Below are positions 16,370-25,700 of a stretch of DNA of 40,616 bases, one piece after another. The position numbers were made by a program, and so were the translations under genes. The notes under the pieces are model-generated. The model was not told the origin of the DNA and did no database searches. It saw only the letters and a program-made list of their open reading frames with translations. The number at the start of each line of letters is the position of its first letter. Within the stretch, counting starts at the first letter, position 1. The stretch spans positions 1 through 40,616 of the forward strand of contig JAJQEF010000021.1 in NCBI GenBank assembly GCA_021201795.1, written 5' to 3'. The DNA comes from Rikenellaceae bacterium. GTDB lineage: Bacteria; Bacteroidota; Bacteroidia; Bacteroidales; Rikenellaceae.

Positions 16370-16473
16370 ATACCCCCTTTTTTTAAGGGGGTGTCTCTGG
16401 GAAAAGTTATTTTATTTTCTTGAATATGAAATTGCGGAACTGTTTTTGTGTTGTCTTAATATGTAGGGGGTAT
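16370..16473. other. Intergenic segment with two mutually exclusive C5/G5 pairings
   Basis: The 480-bp gap before the nitrogen operon has no gene up to the leader. ACCCCCTT (16372-16379) pairs with AAGGGGGT (16385-16392) as a tight hairpin with a T loop; the same C-run, ATACCCCCT (16370-16378), is also a perfect complement of AGGGGGTAT (16465-16473). It lies upstream of the mapped promoter, so if transcribed it belongs to read-through or to an unseen transcript. Confidence 0.35.
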
Positions 16474-16568
16474 TTGTTGAAAAATAAGGAAAATAAATTT
16501 ATTGACCCCTCTTTTTATGGAGCGTGTGTTAATAAAATGTAAATTTTAATAAAATAGTCCTCGAAAAA

Positions 16569-16599
16569 TTTGGATATAAATAAAATTTCTCTACTTTTG
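16569..16599 (+). promoter_or_regulatory. Strong Bacteroidota promoter of the nitrogen-assimilation operon
   Basis: TTTG (16569-16572), exactly 19 bases, TACTTTTG (16592-16599): a full match to TTTG-N19-TAnnTTTG. Transcription should start near 16606, leaving a leader of about 157 bases before the porin start. Confidence 0.85.
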
Positions 16600-16619
16600 C
16601 AGTGTAAACAATTACGAAA

Positions 16620-16682
16620 ATGAAACCACTTAAAAGAATCAGCTATTTTTCTTTGGCCCAGAATCCCCGCCAGGGGAATTAA
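16620..16682 (+). CDS. Putative 20-residue leader peptide
   Basis: ATG 16620 to TAA 16680: MKPLKRISYFSLAQNPRQGN. It starts about 14 bases after the predicted transcription start. Two Gln, two Asn and two Arg among 20 residues, clustered at the end, are notable ahead of an operon for ammonium, Gln and Asn metabolism. The codons for NPRQG form a small hairpin, TCCCC/GGGGA (16664-16677). Translation could couple to the alternative stems just downstream; that is inference. Confidence 0.35.
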   Translation: MKPLKRISYFSLAQNPRQGN

Positions 16683-16698
16683 AGAAACTTACAATTTG

Positions 16699-16733
16699 AA
16701 CGACTCTCGGAGACTCGGTCGTTAAACGAGTCG
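16699..16733 (+). promoter_or_regulatory. Leader RNA with competing stems
   Basis: AACGAC (16699-16704) pairs with GTCGTT (16718-16723), while CGACTC (16701-16706), overlapping it, pairs with GAGTCG (16728-16733); GACTC at 16712-16716 can also take that partner. Only one arrangement can form at a time. No U run follows, so this would act on translation or RNA stability rather than as a plain terminator. Confidence 0.4.
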
Positions 16734-16762
16734 AAATTAGAATAACAATCAAAACAGAAGTT

Positions 16763-17458
16763 ATGAAAAGAGTAGTTACAACAATTTTAGCAACGGCAGC
16801 GGTTTTAGTGGGGTCATCAGTGAGTGCGCAGGATAAAGCGGAAATCACGGCAGGAGCGGATCTCGTAAGTTCTTATGTTTGGAGGGGCGTTTATCAGACA
16901 GGCATCAGTATCCAGCCGGAATTAGGCATCGCGTACAAAGGATTGTCTTTCGGGGCGTGGGGTTCCACCGATGTCAGGGATTTTAAAGAGTTCGATCTTT
17001 CATTGGGCTATGAAACAGCAGGCTTCTCGATAGGAGTTACCGATTACTGGTGGGACGGACAGGGAGCGAAATACGGCGACTATAAGGACGGTCACCACTT
17101 CGAAGGAACCGTCGGATATACGTTCGGTGAAAAGTTTCCGTTGTCGGTATCATGGAGCACGATGTTCGCAGGAGGCGATAAAGACAAGGATGGAGACAGG
17201 GCGTACTCCACGTACATCGAAATTTCTTACCCGTTCTCATTCAAAAGTGTAGATTTCGAAGTTGCGGTAGGCGCCGCGCCATGGGAGTCCATAACATATC
17301 TCCCTACGGACAATAAAGGGTTTCAGGTATGTAATATAGCTCTTACTGCGTCGAGAGAAATTCCTATCACAGACAGATATGCACTTCCGGTATTCGTTGG
17401 ATTCTCGCTCAACCCGGCAATGAACGATGTGAACTTAGTGTTCGGGGTGTCATTCTAA
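16763..17458 (+). CDS. Outer-membrane porin-like protein (TorF family type)
   Basis: 231 residues. Signal peptide MKRVVTTILATAAVLVGSSVSAQ, then ADLVSSYVWRGVYQTGISIQ, the opening typical of TorF-type putative porins, alternating beta strands with aromatic girdles, and a C-terminal Phe (LVFGVSF) as in outer-membrane barrels sorted by BAM. Probably a 10-12-strand barrel. It is first in the operon with P-II and Amt, 88 bp upstream of the P-II gene, so a role in bringing ammonium or small nitrogen compounds across the outer membrane under nitrogen limitation is plausible but inferred. The specific substrate cannot be read from sequence. Confidence 0.75.
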   Translation: MKRVVTTILATAAVLVGSSVSAQDKAEITAGADLVSSYVWRGVYQTGISIQPELGIAYKGLSFGAWGSTDVRDFKEFDLSLGYETAGFSIGVTDYWWDGQGAKYGDYKDGHHFEGTVGYTFGEKFPLSVSWSTMFAGGDKDKDGDRAYSTYIEISYPFSFKSVDFEVAVGAAPWESITYLPTDNKGFQVCNIALTASREIPITDRYALPVFVGFSLNPAMNDVNLVFGVSF

Positions 17459-17546
17459 GTAAATAAGTTAATCAACGTATTGTAGTCGGTTTTATCCACG
17501 CCTTAAGGTATGGACGGGGACTCGTACGGTCAAATTCTAAGGAAAA

Positions 17547-17900
17547 ATGAAAAAGATAGAAGCAATAATACGTAAAACTAAATTCGAAGAGGTTAAAGAG
17601 GCCCTTCTCGAAGCGGACATCGAATGGTTCTCTTACACTGAAGTAAGGGGTGTAGGCAAGGCTCGTCAGGACAGGATCTATCGTGGGGTTCTTTACGGAA
17701 CGGATGTGATCGAAAGACTCATGCTTACTATTGTCGTGAGGAACCAGAACGCGGAGAAGACTGTTAAGGCGATACTCTCTTCGGCACGTACCGGAGAAGT
17801 TGGTGACGGGCGGATATTCGTCTCGGATGTGATCGATTCTTTCAGCATCAGGACAGGCGACAGCGGAGAAACCACTCTCTTTACGACGGACGCGAAATAA
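17547..17900 (+). CDS. P-II nitrogen regulatory protein with shortened, divergent T-loop
   Basis: 117 residues. P-II trimers bind ATP, ADP and 2-oxoglutarate and control Amt and glutamine synthetase. Seen: MKKIEAIIRKTKFEEVKEAL at the start, the C-terminal signature TGEVGDGRIFV (82-92) and IRTG for nucleotide binding. The T-loop reads GVGKARQDRIYRGVLYGTD, one residue shorter than in E. coli GlnB. The Tyr equivalent to the uridylylated Tyr51 is present (Tyr50), but the usual YRGAEY is YRGVLY. It lies 35 bp before amt, so it is a GlnK-type protein by position; by sequence I cannot separate GlnB from GlnK. Interaction with Amt is expected. Confidence 0.9.
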   Translation: MKKIEAIIRKTKFEEVKEALLEADIEWFSYTEVRGVGKARQDRIYRGVLYGTDVIERLMLTIVVRNQNAEKTVKAILSSARTGEVGDGRIFVSDVIDSFSIRTGDSGETTLFTTDAK

Positions 17901-17935
17901 TTAATCAGTGTTAGTTTTAAGTAAAAAAGAAAAAA

Positions 17936-19210
17936 ATGGAAGAAATTATAATGACAGCAGATATGGCCGCCGCCGGTTCGGTGGTCGACAGGGTAGCGGA
18001 GATGGCCGCGTCGATAGATACGGTTTGGGTTCTGTTAGGAGCGATGTTAGTGTTTCTGATGCAGTTGGGATTCTCTTTGGTGGAATCCGGATTTGCGCGG
18101 ACCAAGAATACGGCCAACATCCTTATGAAGAACCTTATAGATATCTCCACGGGTTCTATTTTGTACTGGCTCATCGGATTCGGAATTATGTTCGGTACTT
18201 CGATCAGCGGATTTTTTGGAACACCGAAACTCGGGAGTTACGGATGGTGGGACGGAGACATTCCCCCAGCGGCGTTCCTGGTCTTCCAGACGATGTTCTG
18301 TGCAACGGCTGCTACTATAGTTTCCGGTGCTGTAGCTGAGCGGACTAAGTTTCATGCCTACTTAATCTACTGTATCTTTATCAGTGCCATAATCTATCCG
18401 ATATCAGGTCACTGGACATGGGGTGACGGTTGGTTGGCAGAGTTGGGATTCCATGACTTTGCAGGTAGCACCGTTGTACACTCCGTCGGAGGATGGATCG
18501 CATTTGTAGGTGCGGCTATCGTAGGTCCGCGTATCGGTAAATACCGCAACGGCAAAACTTACGCGATCCCCGGACACAGCCTTACGGTAGCGACTATGGG
18601 GGTATTCCTTCTCTGGCTTGGATGGTTCGGATTCAACCCCGGCAGTCAGTTGGCAGCATCCACAGGCGAAGACGCGATAGCGATATCTACAGTGTTCCTT
18701 ACAACGAACATAGCTGCAGCCGCAGGCGGTTTGTCTGCCTTGATTATAGCTTGGATAAAATACGGTAAGCCTACACTCAGTTTAAGCCTCAATGGTGTGC
18801 TCGCCGGATTGGTGGGAATAACAGCAGGTACGGACGTAGTATCTCCGGTAGGAGCGTTATGTATAGGTCTGATAAGCGGTTTTGTAATGGTGTTCGCAGT
18901 GTCGTTCATTGATAAGAAACTCAAAGTGGATGATCCTGTAGGTGCGATTGCGGTACATGGAGTATGCGGTACATTGGGTACGATCCTCGTCGGATTCTTC
19001 GCTCTCGAGGGTGGACTTCTATACGGAGGCGGCGCTTCGATGCTTGGGATACAGACTCTCGGTGCGGTTGTAACAGCGGTATGGGCATTAGTTATTGGTT
19101 ATATAATGTTCAAACTCATCGACAAAACTATCGGAATGCGTGTGCCGAAACGTATCGAAGAAGAAGGTCTCGATATTTACGAACACGGAGAGACAGCTTA
19201 CAACTCATAG
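17936..19210 (+). CDS. amt: Ammonium transporter (Amt/Mep/Rh family)
   Basis: 424 residues with about eleven membrane segments. It carries ammonium across the inner membrane. Seen: the twin pore histidines His182 (GSTVVHSVGG) and His341 (AIAVHGVCGT), the family signature around DFAGSTVVHSVGGWIAFVGA, the phenylalanine gate region (FQTMFCATAATIVSGAVAER), and a cytoplasmic C-terminal tail MRVPKRIEEEGLDIYEHGE as in P-II-controlled Amt proteins. No signal peptide is evident; about 25 extra residues precede the first helix. It follows the P-II gene by 35 bp, the classic glnK-amtB pairing. Confidence 0.96.
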   Translation: MEEIIMTADMAAAGSVVDRVAEMAASIDTVWVLLGAMLVFLMQLGFSLVESGFARTKNTANILMKNLIDISTGSILYWLIGFGIMFGTSISGFFGTPKLGSYGWWDGDIPPAAFLVFQTMFCATAATIVSGAVAERTKFHAYLIYCIFISAIIYPISGHWTWGDGWLAELGFHDFAGSTVVHSVGGWIAFVGAAIVGPRIGKYRNGKTYAIPGHSLTVATMGVFLLWLGWFGFNPGSQLAASTGEDAIAISTVFLTTNIAAAAGGLSALIIAWIKYGKPTLSLSLNGVLAGLVGITAGTDVVSPVGALCIGLISGFVMVFAVSFIDKKLKVDDPVGAIAVHGVCGTLGTILVGFFALEGGLLYGGGASMLGIQTLGAVVTAVWALVIGYIMFKLIDKTIGMRVPKRIEEEGLDIYEHGETAYNS

Positions 19211-19268
19211 GAGTTTAATATAAGTAGTTTAAAGTTAGTTAAGTTTTAGTTAGTAGTCAGGTAAAGAA

Positions 19269-19297
19269 CGGCAGGCAGAAATAATGTCTGCCTGCCG
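19269..19297 (+). other. Strong inter-gene hairpin between amt and asnA
   Basis: Perfect 11-bp stem CGGCAGGCAGA / TCTGCCTGCCG with 7-base loop and no following U run. It may be an mRNA processing or stability element or a partial terminator that lowers expression of the downstream genes. Confidence 0.6.
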
Positions 19298-19348
19298 CGA
19301 AGACCGGAGAAAAAGTAAAAGGCATAAACAATTTAAATATTATTAATC

Positions 19349-20383
19349 GTGAAATTATATATCCCAAAACAGTACAAGGCCAAGTTAAGTCCGGAAATGA
19401 TGGACCAGGCCATTAAACTATTGAAAGATTCTTTCCAGGGCGCTTTGTCGCAGACCCTAAACCTCAGAAGAGTGACGGCTCCATTGTTCGTACTTTCGGG
19501 AACTGGTATAAACGACGACCTTAACGGTGTCGAAAGGGCAGTGAAGTTCCCTATCAAAGATATGGGTGACAAACAGGTAGAAATAGTCCATTCCCTCGCG
19601 AAGTGGAAAAGGATGAAACTCGGTGAGTATGGGATCGCGCCGGGATATGGACTCTACACTGATATGAACGCTATCCGCGCGGACGAGGAACTTACTAACA
19701 TTCATTCGGTTTACGTGGACCAGTGGGATTGGGAGAGAACGATTACCGCAGAAGACAGAAACATCGACTTCCTTAAAAAAATCGTAAAGGATATATATAG
19801 TGTAATCAAATTCCAGGAACAGGAAGTATATGAATGCTTCCCGCACATCACCCCGATTCTTCCGGAAGAAATTACCTTCGTTCATGCGGAGGACCTTGCA
19901 AGGGAATTCCCTGAACTTACTCCGCTCGAGAGGGAGAGCGAAATGGCTAAAAAATACGGAGCGATCTTCGTGATCGGGATCGGACACGAACTCTCCACAG
20001 GCAAGAAGCACGACGGAAGGGCGCCTGATTATGACGACTGGAGTACGGAAACAGCTAAGGGGTATTACGGACTCAACGGCGATATAGTTTTATGGAACCC
20101 GATCCTCGAGAGGGCATACGAAGTATCGAGCATGGGGATAAGGGTGGATAAAACGGCTCTTCTCAAACAACTCGATCTCGAAGGGTGTCCCGAACGCAAA
20201 GAACTGACGTTCCATAAAGCGTTGCTCGAAGACAGGATACCATTGTCGATAGGAGGCGGAATAGGACAGTCGCGCATCTGTATGTTCTTATTGAGATGCG
20301 CCCATATAGGGGAAGTTCAGGTGAGTATCTGGCCGGAGGAGATGATAGAGGAGTGTGCTAAAAACGGTATTTACCTAAAATAA
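19349..20383 (+). CDS. asnA: Aspartate-ammonia ligase (asparagine synthetase A)
   Basis: 344 residues from a GTG start (no ATG is available upstream; the next Met is well inside). AsnA makes asparagine from aspartate, ammonium and ATP; it is related to class II aminoacyl-tRNA synthetases. Seen: VHSLAKWKRMKLGEYGI (about 81-97), LYTDMNAIRADEE, HSVYVDQWDWER, RAPDYDDWST, LNGDIVLWNP, SSMGIRVD and the final GGGIGQSRICMFLLR, all as in E. coli AsnA. Being ammonium-dependent, it fits the Amt operon. About 140 bp with a strong hairpin separate it from amt; glnN follows after 49 bp. Confidence 0.96.
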   Translation: MKLYIPKQYKAKLSPEMMDQAIKLLKDSFQGALSQTLNLRRVTAPLFVLSGTGINDDLNGVERAVKFPIKDMGDKQVEIVHSLAKWKRMKLGEYGIAPGYGLYTDMNAIRADEELTNIHSVYVDQWDWERTITAEDRNIDFLKKIVKDIYSVIKFQEQEVYECFPHITPILPEEITFVHAEDLAREFPELTPLERESEMAKKYGAIFVIGIGHELSTGKKHDGRAPDYDDWSTETAKGYYGLNGDIVLWNPILERAYEVSSMGIRVDKTALLKQLDLEGCPERKELTFHKALLEDRIPLSIGGGIGQSRICMFLLRCAHIGEVQVSIWPEEMIEECAKNGIYLK

Positions 20384-20432
20384 ACCCTTACGAAGATTAT
20401 CAAACAAATAAAAATACTTAATTCACAAAACC

Positions 20433-22625
20433 ATGTCAACGTTAAGATTTAAAGTAGTTGAAGAGGCTATCAAAAGGAAGGCCCTGGATGTGAAGGCTCC
20501 GAGTGAGCGTCCGTCCGAATACTTCGGTATGTATGTGTTTAATGACGCAACGATGAAGAAATATCTTTCGTCCAAGACATACAACGCGTTAACAGACACC
20601 ATGAATAACGGAACCCCGCTGGCACGTGAACTTGCGGACAGTATTGCTGCAGGCATGAAGCAATGGGCCACCAATATGGGTGCCACACATTATACCCACT
20701 GGTTCCAGCCGTTGACAGGCGGAACAGCGGAGAAACACGATGCATTCGTCGAGCACGACGGAAGGGGAGGCATGATCGAGGAATTTTCAGGCAAGCTTCT
20801 TATACAGCAGGAACCGGACGCCTCTTCGTTCCCCAGCGGCGGAATACGCAATACGTTCGAGGCGCGCGGTTACAGTGCATGGGATCCGACTTCGCCGGCG
20901 TTCATCGTGGACACCACGCTTTGTATACCGACTATATTTATCTCATATACCGGCGAATCGCTAGATTACAAAGTTCCTTTGCTGAAATCCATTTCAGCGA
21001 TAAGCAAGGCTGCTGCGGACGTATGCAAATACTTCGACGAAAATGTAACTAAAGTAATATCATATCTCGGCTGGGAGCAGGAATATTTTCTTGTAGACGA
21101 GGGGTTGTGGGCGGCTCGTCCCGACCTCATGCTCACCGGCCGTACTTTAATGGGGCACGAGAGCGCTAAGAATCAGCAGTTGGAGGATCACTATTTCGGA
21201 GCGATTCCTTCGAGGGTGATGTCATTTATGAAGGACCTCGAATACGAGTGTTACAAATTAGGCATTCCGGTTAAAACGCGCCATAACGAGGTTGCGCCTA
21301 ACCAGTTCGAACTGGCTCCGATCTACGAAGAGTGCAACCTTGCGAACGACCATAACTTATTGTTGATGATTATCATCCGCAAGATCGCGCACAAACACTG
21401 CTTCCGTGTGCTTCTGCACGAGAAACCGTTCAAAGGCGTCAATGGATCGGGTAAACATAACAACTGGTCTCTCGGAACCGACACGGGGGTAAACCTTCTG
21501 TCGCCGGGTAAAACACAGGCAGAGAACCTTCAGTTCGTGACGTTCCTTGTAAACATTATGATGGCCGTATACAAACGTAACGGATTACTGAAGGCAAGCA
21601 TATCGAGTGCGACAAACGCCCACCGTTTAGGTGCGAACGAAGCTCCCCCGGCGATAATTTCCATGTTCCTCGGACAGCAGTTAAGCGCGATCCTCGACAA
21701 AATCGAGGTAAGCGAGGCGAGCGATGCGATAAAAGTCAATGGTAAATCGGAATTCAGGCTGGACGGTATCGCTCATATTCCGGAACTCCTTCTCGACAAC
21801 ACAGATCGTAACCGTACTTCACCGTTCGCGTTCACAGGCAACCGCTTCGAGTTCCGTGCGGTAGGTTCTTCAGCGAACTGTGCGAGCGCGATGCTTACGC
21901 TTAACACTGCGGTGGCGGCACAGTTAAAAGAGTTCAAGGCGGAAGTCGATGGATTGATTGAAGGTGGAAAATCCAAAGAGGAAGCTATCTTTGCAATAAT
22001 TAAGAAATATATAAAAGAATGTAAGGTCATCCACTTCGACGGAAACGGATACAGCGAAGAGTGGAAGGAAGAGGCTGCGAAGCGCGGACTCGACTGTGAA
22101 ACATCGGTTCCTTTGATCTTCGATGCGTTCATGGCAAAGGATACGGTCGATATGTTCGCTTCCACAGGTGTCATGACGGATGTCGAACTACACGCCCGTG
22201 CGGAAGTTAATTGGGAGATGTATACTAAAAAAATACAGATTGAAGCGCGTGTACTGGGCGATCTTGCATTGAACCACATAATTCCGGTGGCATCGCGCTA
22301 CGAGAGCATGCTATTGGACAAATTATACAAACTGAACACACTCATAGCCTACGATAAGATGAAGGATTACGCGAAGGAAGATATGGTCGTTATCGAAAAA
22401 ATTTCGAAACACATATCCGAGATCCGCAGCAACGTGGAGGAGATGATAGAAGCGAGAAAAGTGGCGAACAAGATCGAGGACGAGAGGGAAAAAGCTATCG
22501 CTTATTACGATAACGTAGCGTCTTATTTCGATAAGATACGTTACCATATCGATAAGTTGGAGCTTATCGTAGACGATGAGATGTGGGTGCTTCCTAAATA
22601 CAGGGAACTATTGTTCATCAGATAA
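20433..22625 (+). CDS. glnN: Glutamine synthetase type III
   Basis: 730 residues, the length of GSIII, the large dodecameric type found in Bacteroidota and cyanobacteria. It condenses glutamate and ammonium with ATP to glutamine. Seen: the GSIII N-terminal part (SEYFGMYVFNDATMKKYLS), the substrate region THWFQPLTGGTAEKHDAF, KTRHNEVAPNQFELAPIYEE, FKGVNGSGKHNNWSL with the ATP-site motif and the Arg-containing NRTSPFAFTGNRFEFRAVGS. The C-terminal helical part (about 640-730) is typical of type III and absent from type I. Regulation may be by P-II and 2-oxoglutarate, as known in some GSIII; not visible here. A long imperfect hairpin separates it from gltB. Confidence 0.96.
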   Translation: MSTLRFKVVEEAIKRKALDVKAPSERPSEYFGMYVFNDATMKKYLSSKTYNALTDTMNNGTPLARELADSIAAGMKQWATNMGATHYTHWFQPLTGGTAEKHDAFVEHDGRGGMIEEFSGKLLIQQEPDASSFPSGGIRNTFEARGYSAWDPTSPAFIVDTTLCIPTIFISYTGESLDYKVPLLKSISAISKAAADVCKYFDENVTKVISYLGWEQEYFLVDEGLWAARPDLMLTGRTLMGHESAKNQQLEDHYFGAIPSRVMSFMKDLEYECYKLGIPVKTRHNEVAPNQFELAPIYEECNLANDHNLLLMIIIRKIAHKHCFRVLLHEKPFKGVNGSGKHNNWSLGTDTGVNLLSPGKTQAENLQFVTFLVNIMMAVYKRNGLLKASISSATNAHRLGANEAPPAIISMFLGQQLSAILDKIEVSEASDAIKVNGKSEFRLDGIAHIPELLLDNTDRNRTSPFAFTGNRFEFRAVGSSANCASAMLTLNTAVAAQLKEFKAEVDGLIEGGKSKEEAIFAIIKKYIKECKVIHFDGNGYSEEWKEEAAKRGLDCETSVPLIFDAFMAKDTVDMFASTGVMTDVELHARAEVNWEMYTKKIQIEARVLGDLALNHIIPVASRYESMLLDKLYKLNTLIAYDKMKDYAKEDMVVIEKISKHISEIRSNVEEMIEARKVANKIEDEREKAIAYYDNVASYFDKIRYHIDKLELIVDDEMWVLPKYRELLFIR

Positions 22626-22657
22626 AGACACTTTTAATACTATAAACAGCGGATTAG

Positions 22658-22713
22658 CCGGGTGCGGAGAGAATAATTTGTGTTGGTGGATGAGGTTAGA
22701 CTCTCCGTACCGG
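22658..22713 (+). other. Long imperfect hairpin between glnN and gltB
   Basis: CCGG (22658) and CGGAGAG (22665-22671) pair with CTCTCCG (22701-22707) and CCGG (22710-22713), with an inner mismatch and a loop of about 29 bases. No U run. Possibly a processing or attenuation element before the glutamate synthase genes. Confidence 0.5.
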
Positions 22714-22748
22714 ATAAACCGTAACAGAAAAACAAAGGCATAACAGGA

Positions 22749-25700
22749 ATGAAGAAAACAATATTACCTCAGGCTCAGGGACTGTACAGCCCTGAATACG
22801 AGCACGATGGTTGCGGTGTGGGACTCGTTTTGAACATCAACGGGGATAAATACCACGACATAGTCGAGAACGGACTTCAGGTCCTCGAACATATGGCTCA
22901 CCGCGGAGCGGAAGGTGCGGATAGCAAAACCGGCGACGGAGCCGGAATAATGGTTCAGATACCTCACGAATTTATTCTGCTTCAGGGTATTCCGGTACCG
23001 GAAAAAGGAAAATACGGAGTTGGTATGCTATTCCTTCCTAAAGACAGGGACGATCAGACACAGTGTCTCGACATTGTGAATACGGAGATTTCCAGGGAGG
23101 GACTCTCCCTTCTGCACGTAAGGAACGTACCTGTTAAAAGCGATATTCTCGGTAAAGACGCCCTCAGTGTGGAACCGGATATTAAACAGATATTCGTCAC
23201 CGGATGCGAGGACCGTGAACAGTTCGAAAGCAAACTATACATTTTAGGTAAAAAAATAGAAAAAGCGATCAACGCTTCTTCGGTTAAAGATAAAAAAGCG
23301 TTCTATATAGTGAGCCTATCCGCAAGAACCCTCATATATAAAGGGATGCTTACTTCACTTCAGCTGAGGCACTACTATCCGGACCTGATGAATCCTTATT
23401 TTACCAGCGGTCTGGCATTGGTTCATTCACGGTTCAGTACGAATACGTTCCCTACATGGGACCTTGCGCAGCCGTTCCGTTTGGTAGGGCACAACGGTGA
23501 GATAAACACTATACGCGGCAACCGTTCATGGATGCAGACGAGAGAAACGCTTCTTCATCCTGCGAATCTTGGCGGAAGTGTTGAGGCTATATCTCCGGTA
23601 GTACAGGACGGAATGAGCGACAGTGCGTCGTTCGACAACGTGCTCGAGTTCTTCGTGAAATCAGGTCTCAGCCTGCCTCACGCGCTTGCGATGATGGTTC
23701 CGGAGAACTACAACGATAAAAATCCGATCTCCGAAGATCTCAGGAGCTTCTACGAATACCACAGTATATGGATGGAACCGTGGGATGGTCCCGCGACCAT
23801 TATGTTCTCGGACGGACGTTATGCAGGAGGGCTCCTCGACAGGAACGGACTGCGCCCTGCCAGATACCTTATCACCAAAAACGATATGATGGTTGTGGCG
23901 TCCGAGACAGGGGTGTTGGACTTCGACGCATCGGAAATAAAAGAAAAAGGCCGTCTGCGTCCCGGTAAAATTCTTATGGTCGATACCGAGACGGGAGAGG
24001 TAAAATACGATGCGGAACTCAAGGAACAGCTTGCGGGCGCACATCCTTATAAGGAGTGGCTCGAAAAGAACCGCGTGATCCTCAGCCAGATTAAATCCGG
24101 TAGACACGTTAAACACGACGTGGAGAACTATGAAAATTTACTCCGTGCGTTCGGATACAATAAAGAGGATGTCGAAAAAATAATCAAGCCTATGGGACTC
24201 AACGGACAGGAACCTATAGCGTCCATGGGTAACGACACCCCGCTTGCAGTATTGTCCGATAAACCCCAGAGGTTCTTCAACTACTTCAGACAGCAGTTCG
24301 CGCAGGTTACCAATCCTCCGATCGATCCGATCAGGGAAGAATTGGTCATGTCGCTGTCGAGTCATATAGGTGCAATTACCAGCAATATTCTCGATCCGTC
24401 GCCGGAATTGTGCAAGGTGGTTAAACTGCCCAGCCCGATCATTACGAATACGGAACTCGATATACTTAATAACTTGAGATACAAAGGATTCAAAACGGCG
24501 ACCGTTCCAATGCTTTTCGAAGCGGAGAAGGGAAATAAAGGACTGGAATCCGCACTCGCAGAACTGTGCGCTAAGGCGGAAGAGGCCGTCGATAAGGAGG
24601 TTAATTACGTGATACTCAGTGATAGGGGGGTTAACAATAAGATGGCTCCGATACCGTCTCTTATGGTGTTGTCTGCCGTACACCATCACCTGATCGCGAG
24701 AAAAAAACGTTCACAGATAGCTATTATCGTGGAGAGCGGGGAAGTCAGCGAGGTTATGCACGTAGCATTGCTCGTCGGATTCGGAGCTAGCGCGGTTAAC
24801 CCTTATATGGCGTTTGCAGTGCTTAACGATCAGATTAAAAGTGGCGAACTGCGTCTCGATTACGAAACTGCGGAGAAACATTATATAAAAGCGATAAACA
24901 AAGGTATACTGAAAGTTATGTCAAAAATGGGTATATCCACTATCAGAAGCTATCGCGGAGCTAAACTGTTCGAGCCCATCGGACTTTCTAAAGAACTTCT
25001 CGATAAATATATGGGTGGCGGAATATCCAAGATCAACGGACTCGATCTCGAAGATATAGCTAATGACATACTAAAATCCCACGCTAAAGGATTCGGTGAA
25101 TTCACCGTCGAAACAAATCTCGAGAACTTCGGAAACTATGCATACCGCAGGGATGGGGAGAAACATGCCTGGAACCCTGAAACAATCTCTAAACTTCAAG
25201 TTGCCACACGTCTCGGAAGCTACAAGAAATTCAAAGAATACAGCGCAACTGTAGAGAATAAACCGAACCCGATGTTCCTACGCGATCTTATGGAGTTCAG
25301 AAGCGACAGGAAACCTATAGACATATCGAAGGTCGAACCGGCATCGGAAATTACTAAAAGGTTCGTTACCGGAGCGATGTCCTTCGGATCGATAAGTGCC
25401 GAGGCGCATACCGCAATGGCGATAGCGATGAACATTATCGGAGGTAAGAGCAACACCGGCGAAGGCGGGGAGGACCCTGCGAGGTTCATTCCCAAAGAGG
25501 ACGGAACTTCAGAGAGGAGCGCGATCAAACAGGTAGCTTCGGGACGGTTCGGTGTTACTACGGAATATCTCGTGAATGCCGATGAAATACAGATAAAAGT
25601 AGCCCAAGGGGCTAAACCCGGCGAGGGCGGACAGCTTCCTGGATTCAAGGTGGATAAAATGATTGCCAAAACAAGGCATTCCATTCCAGGAATCTCGCTT

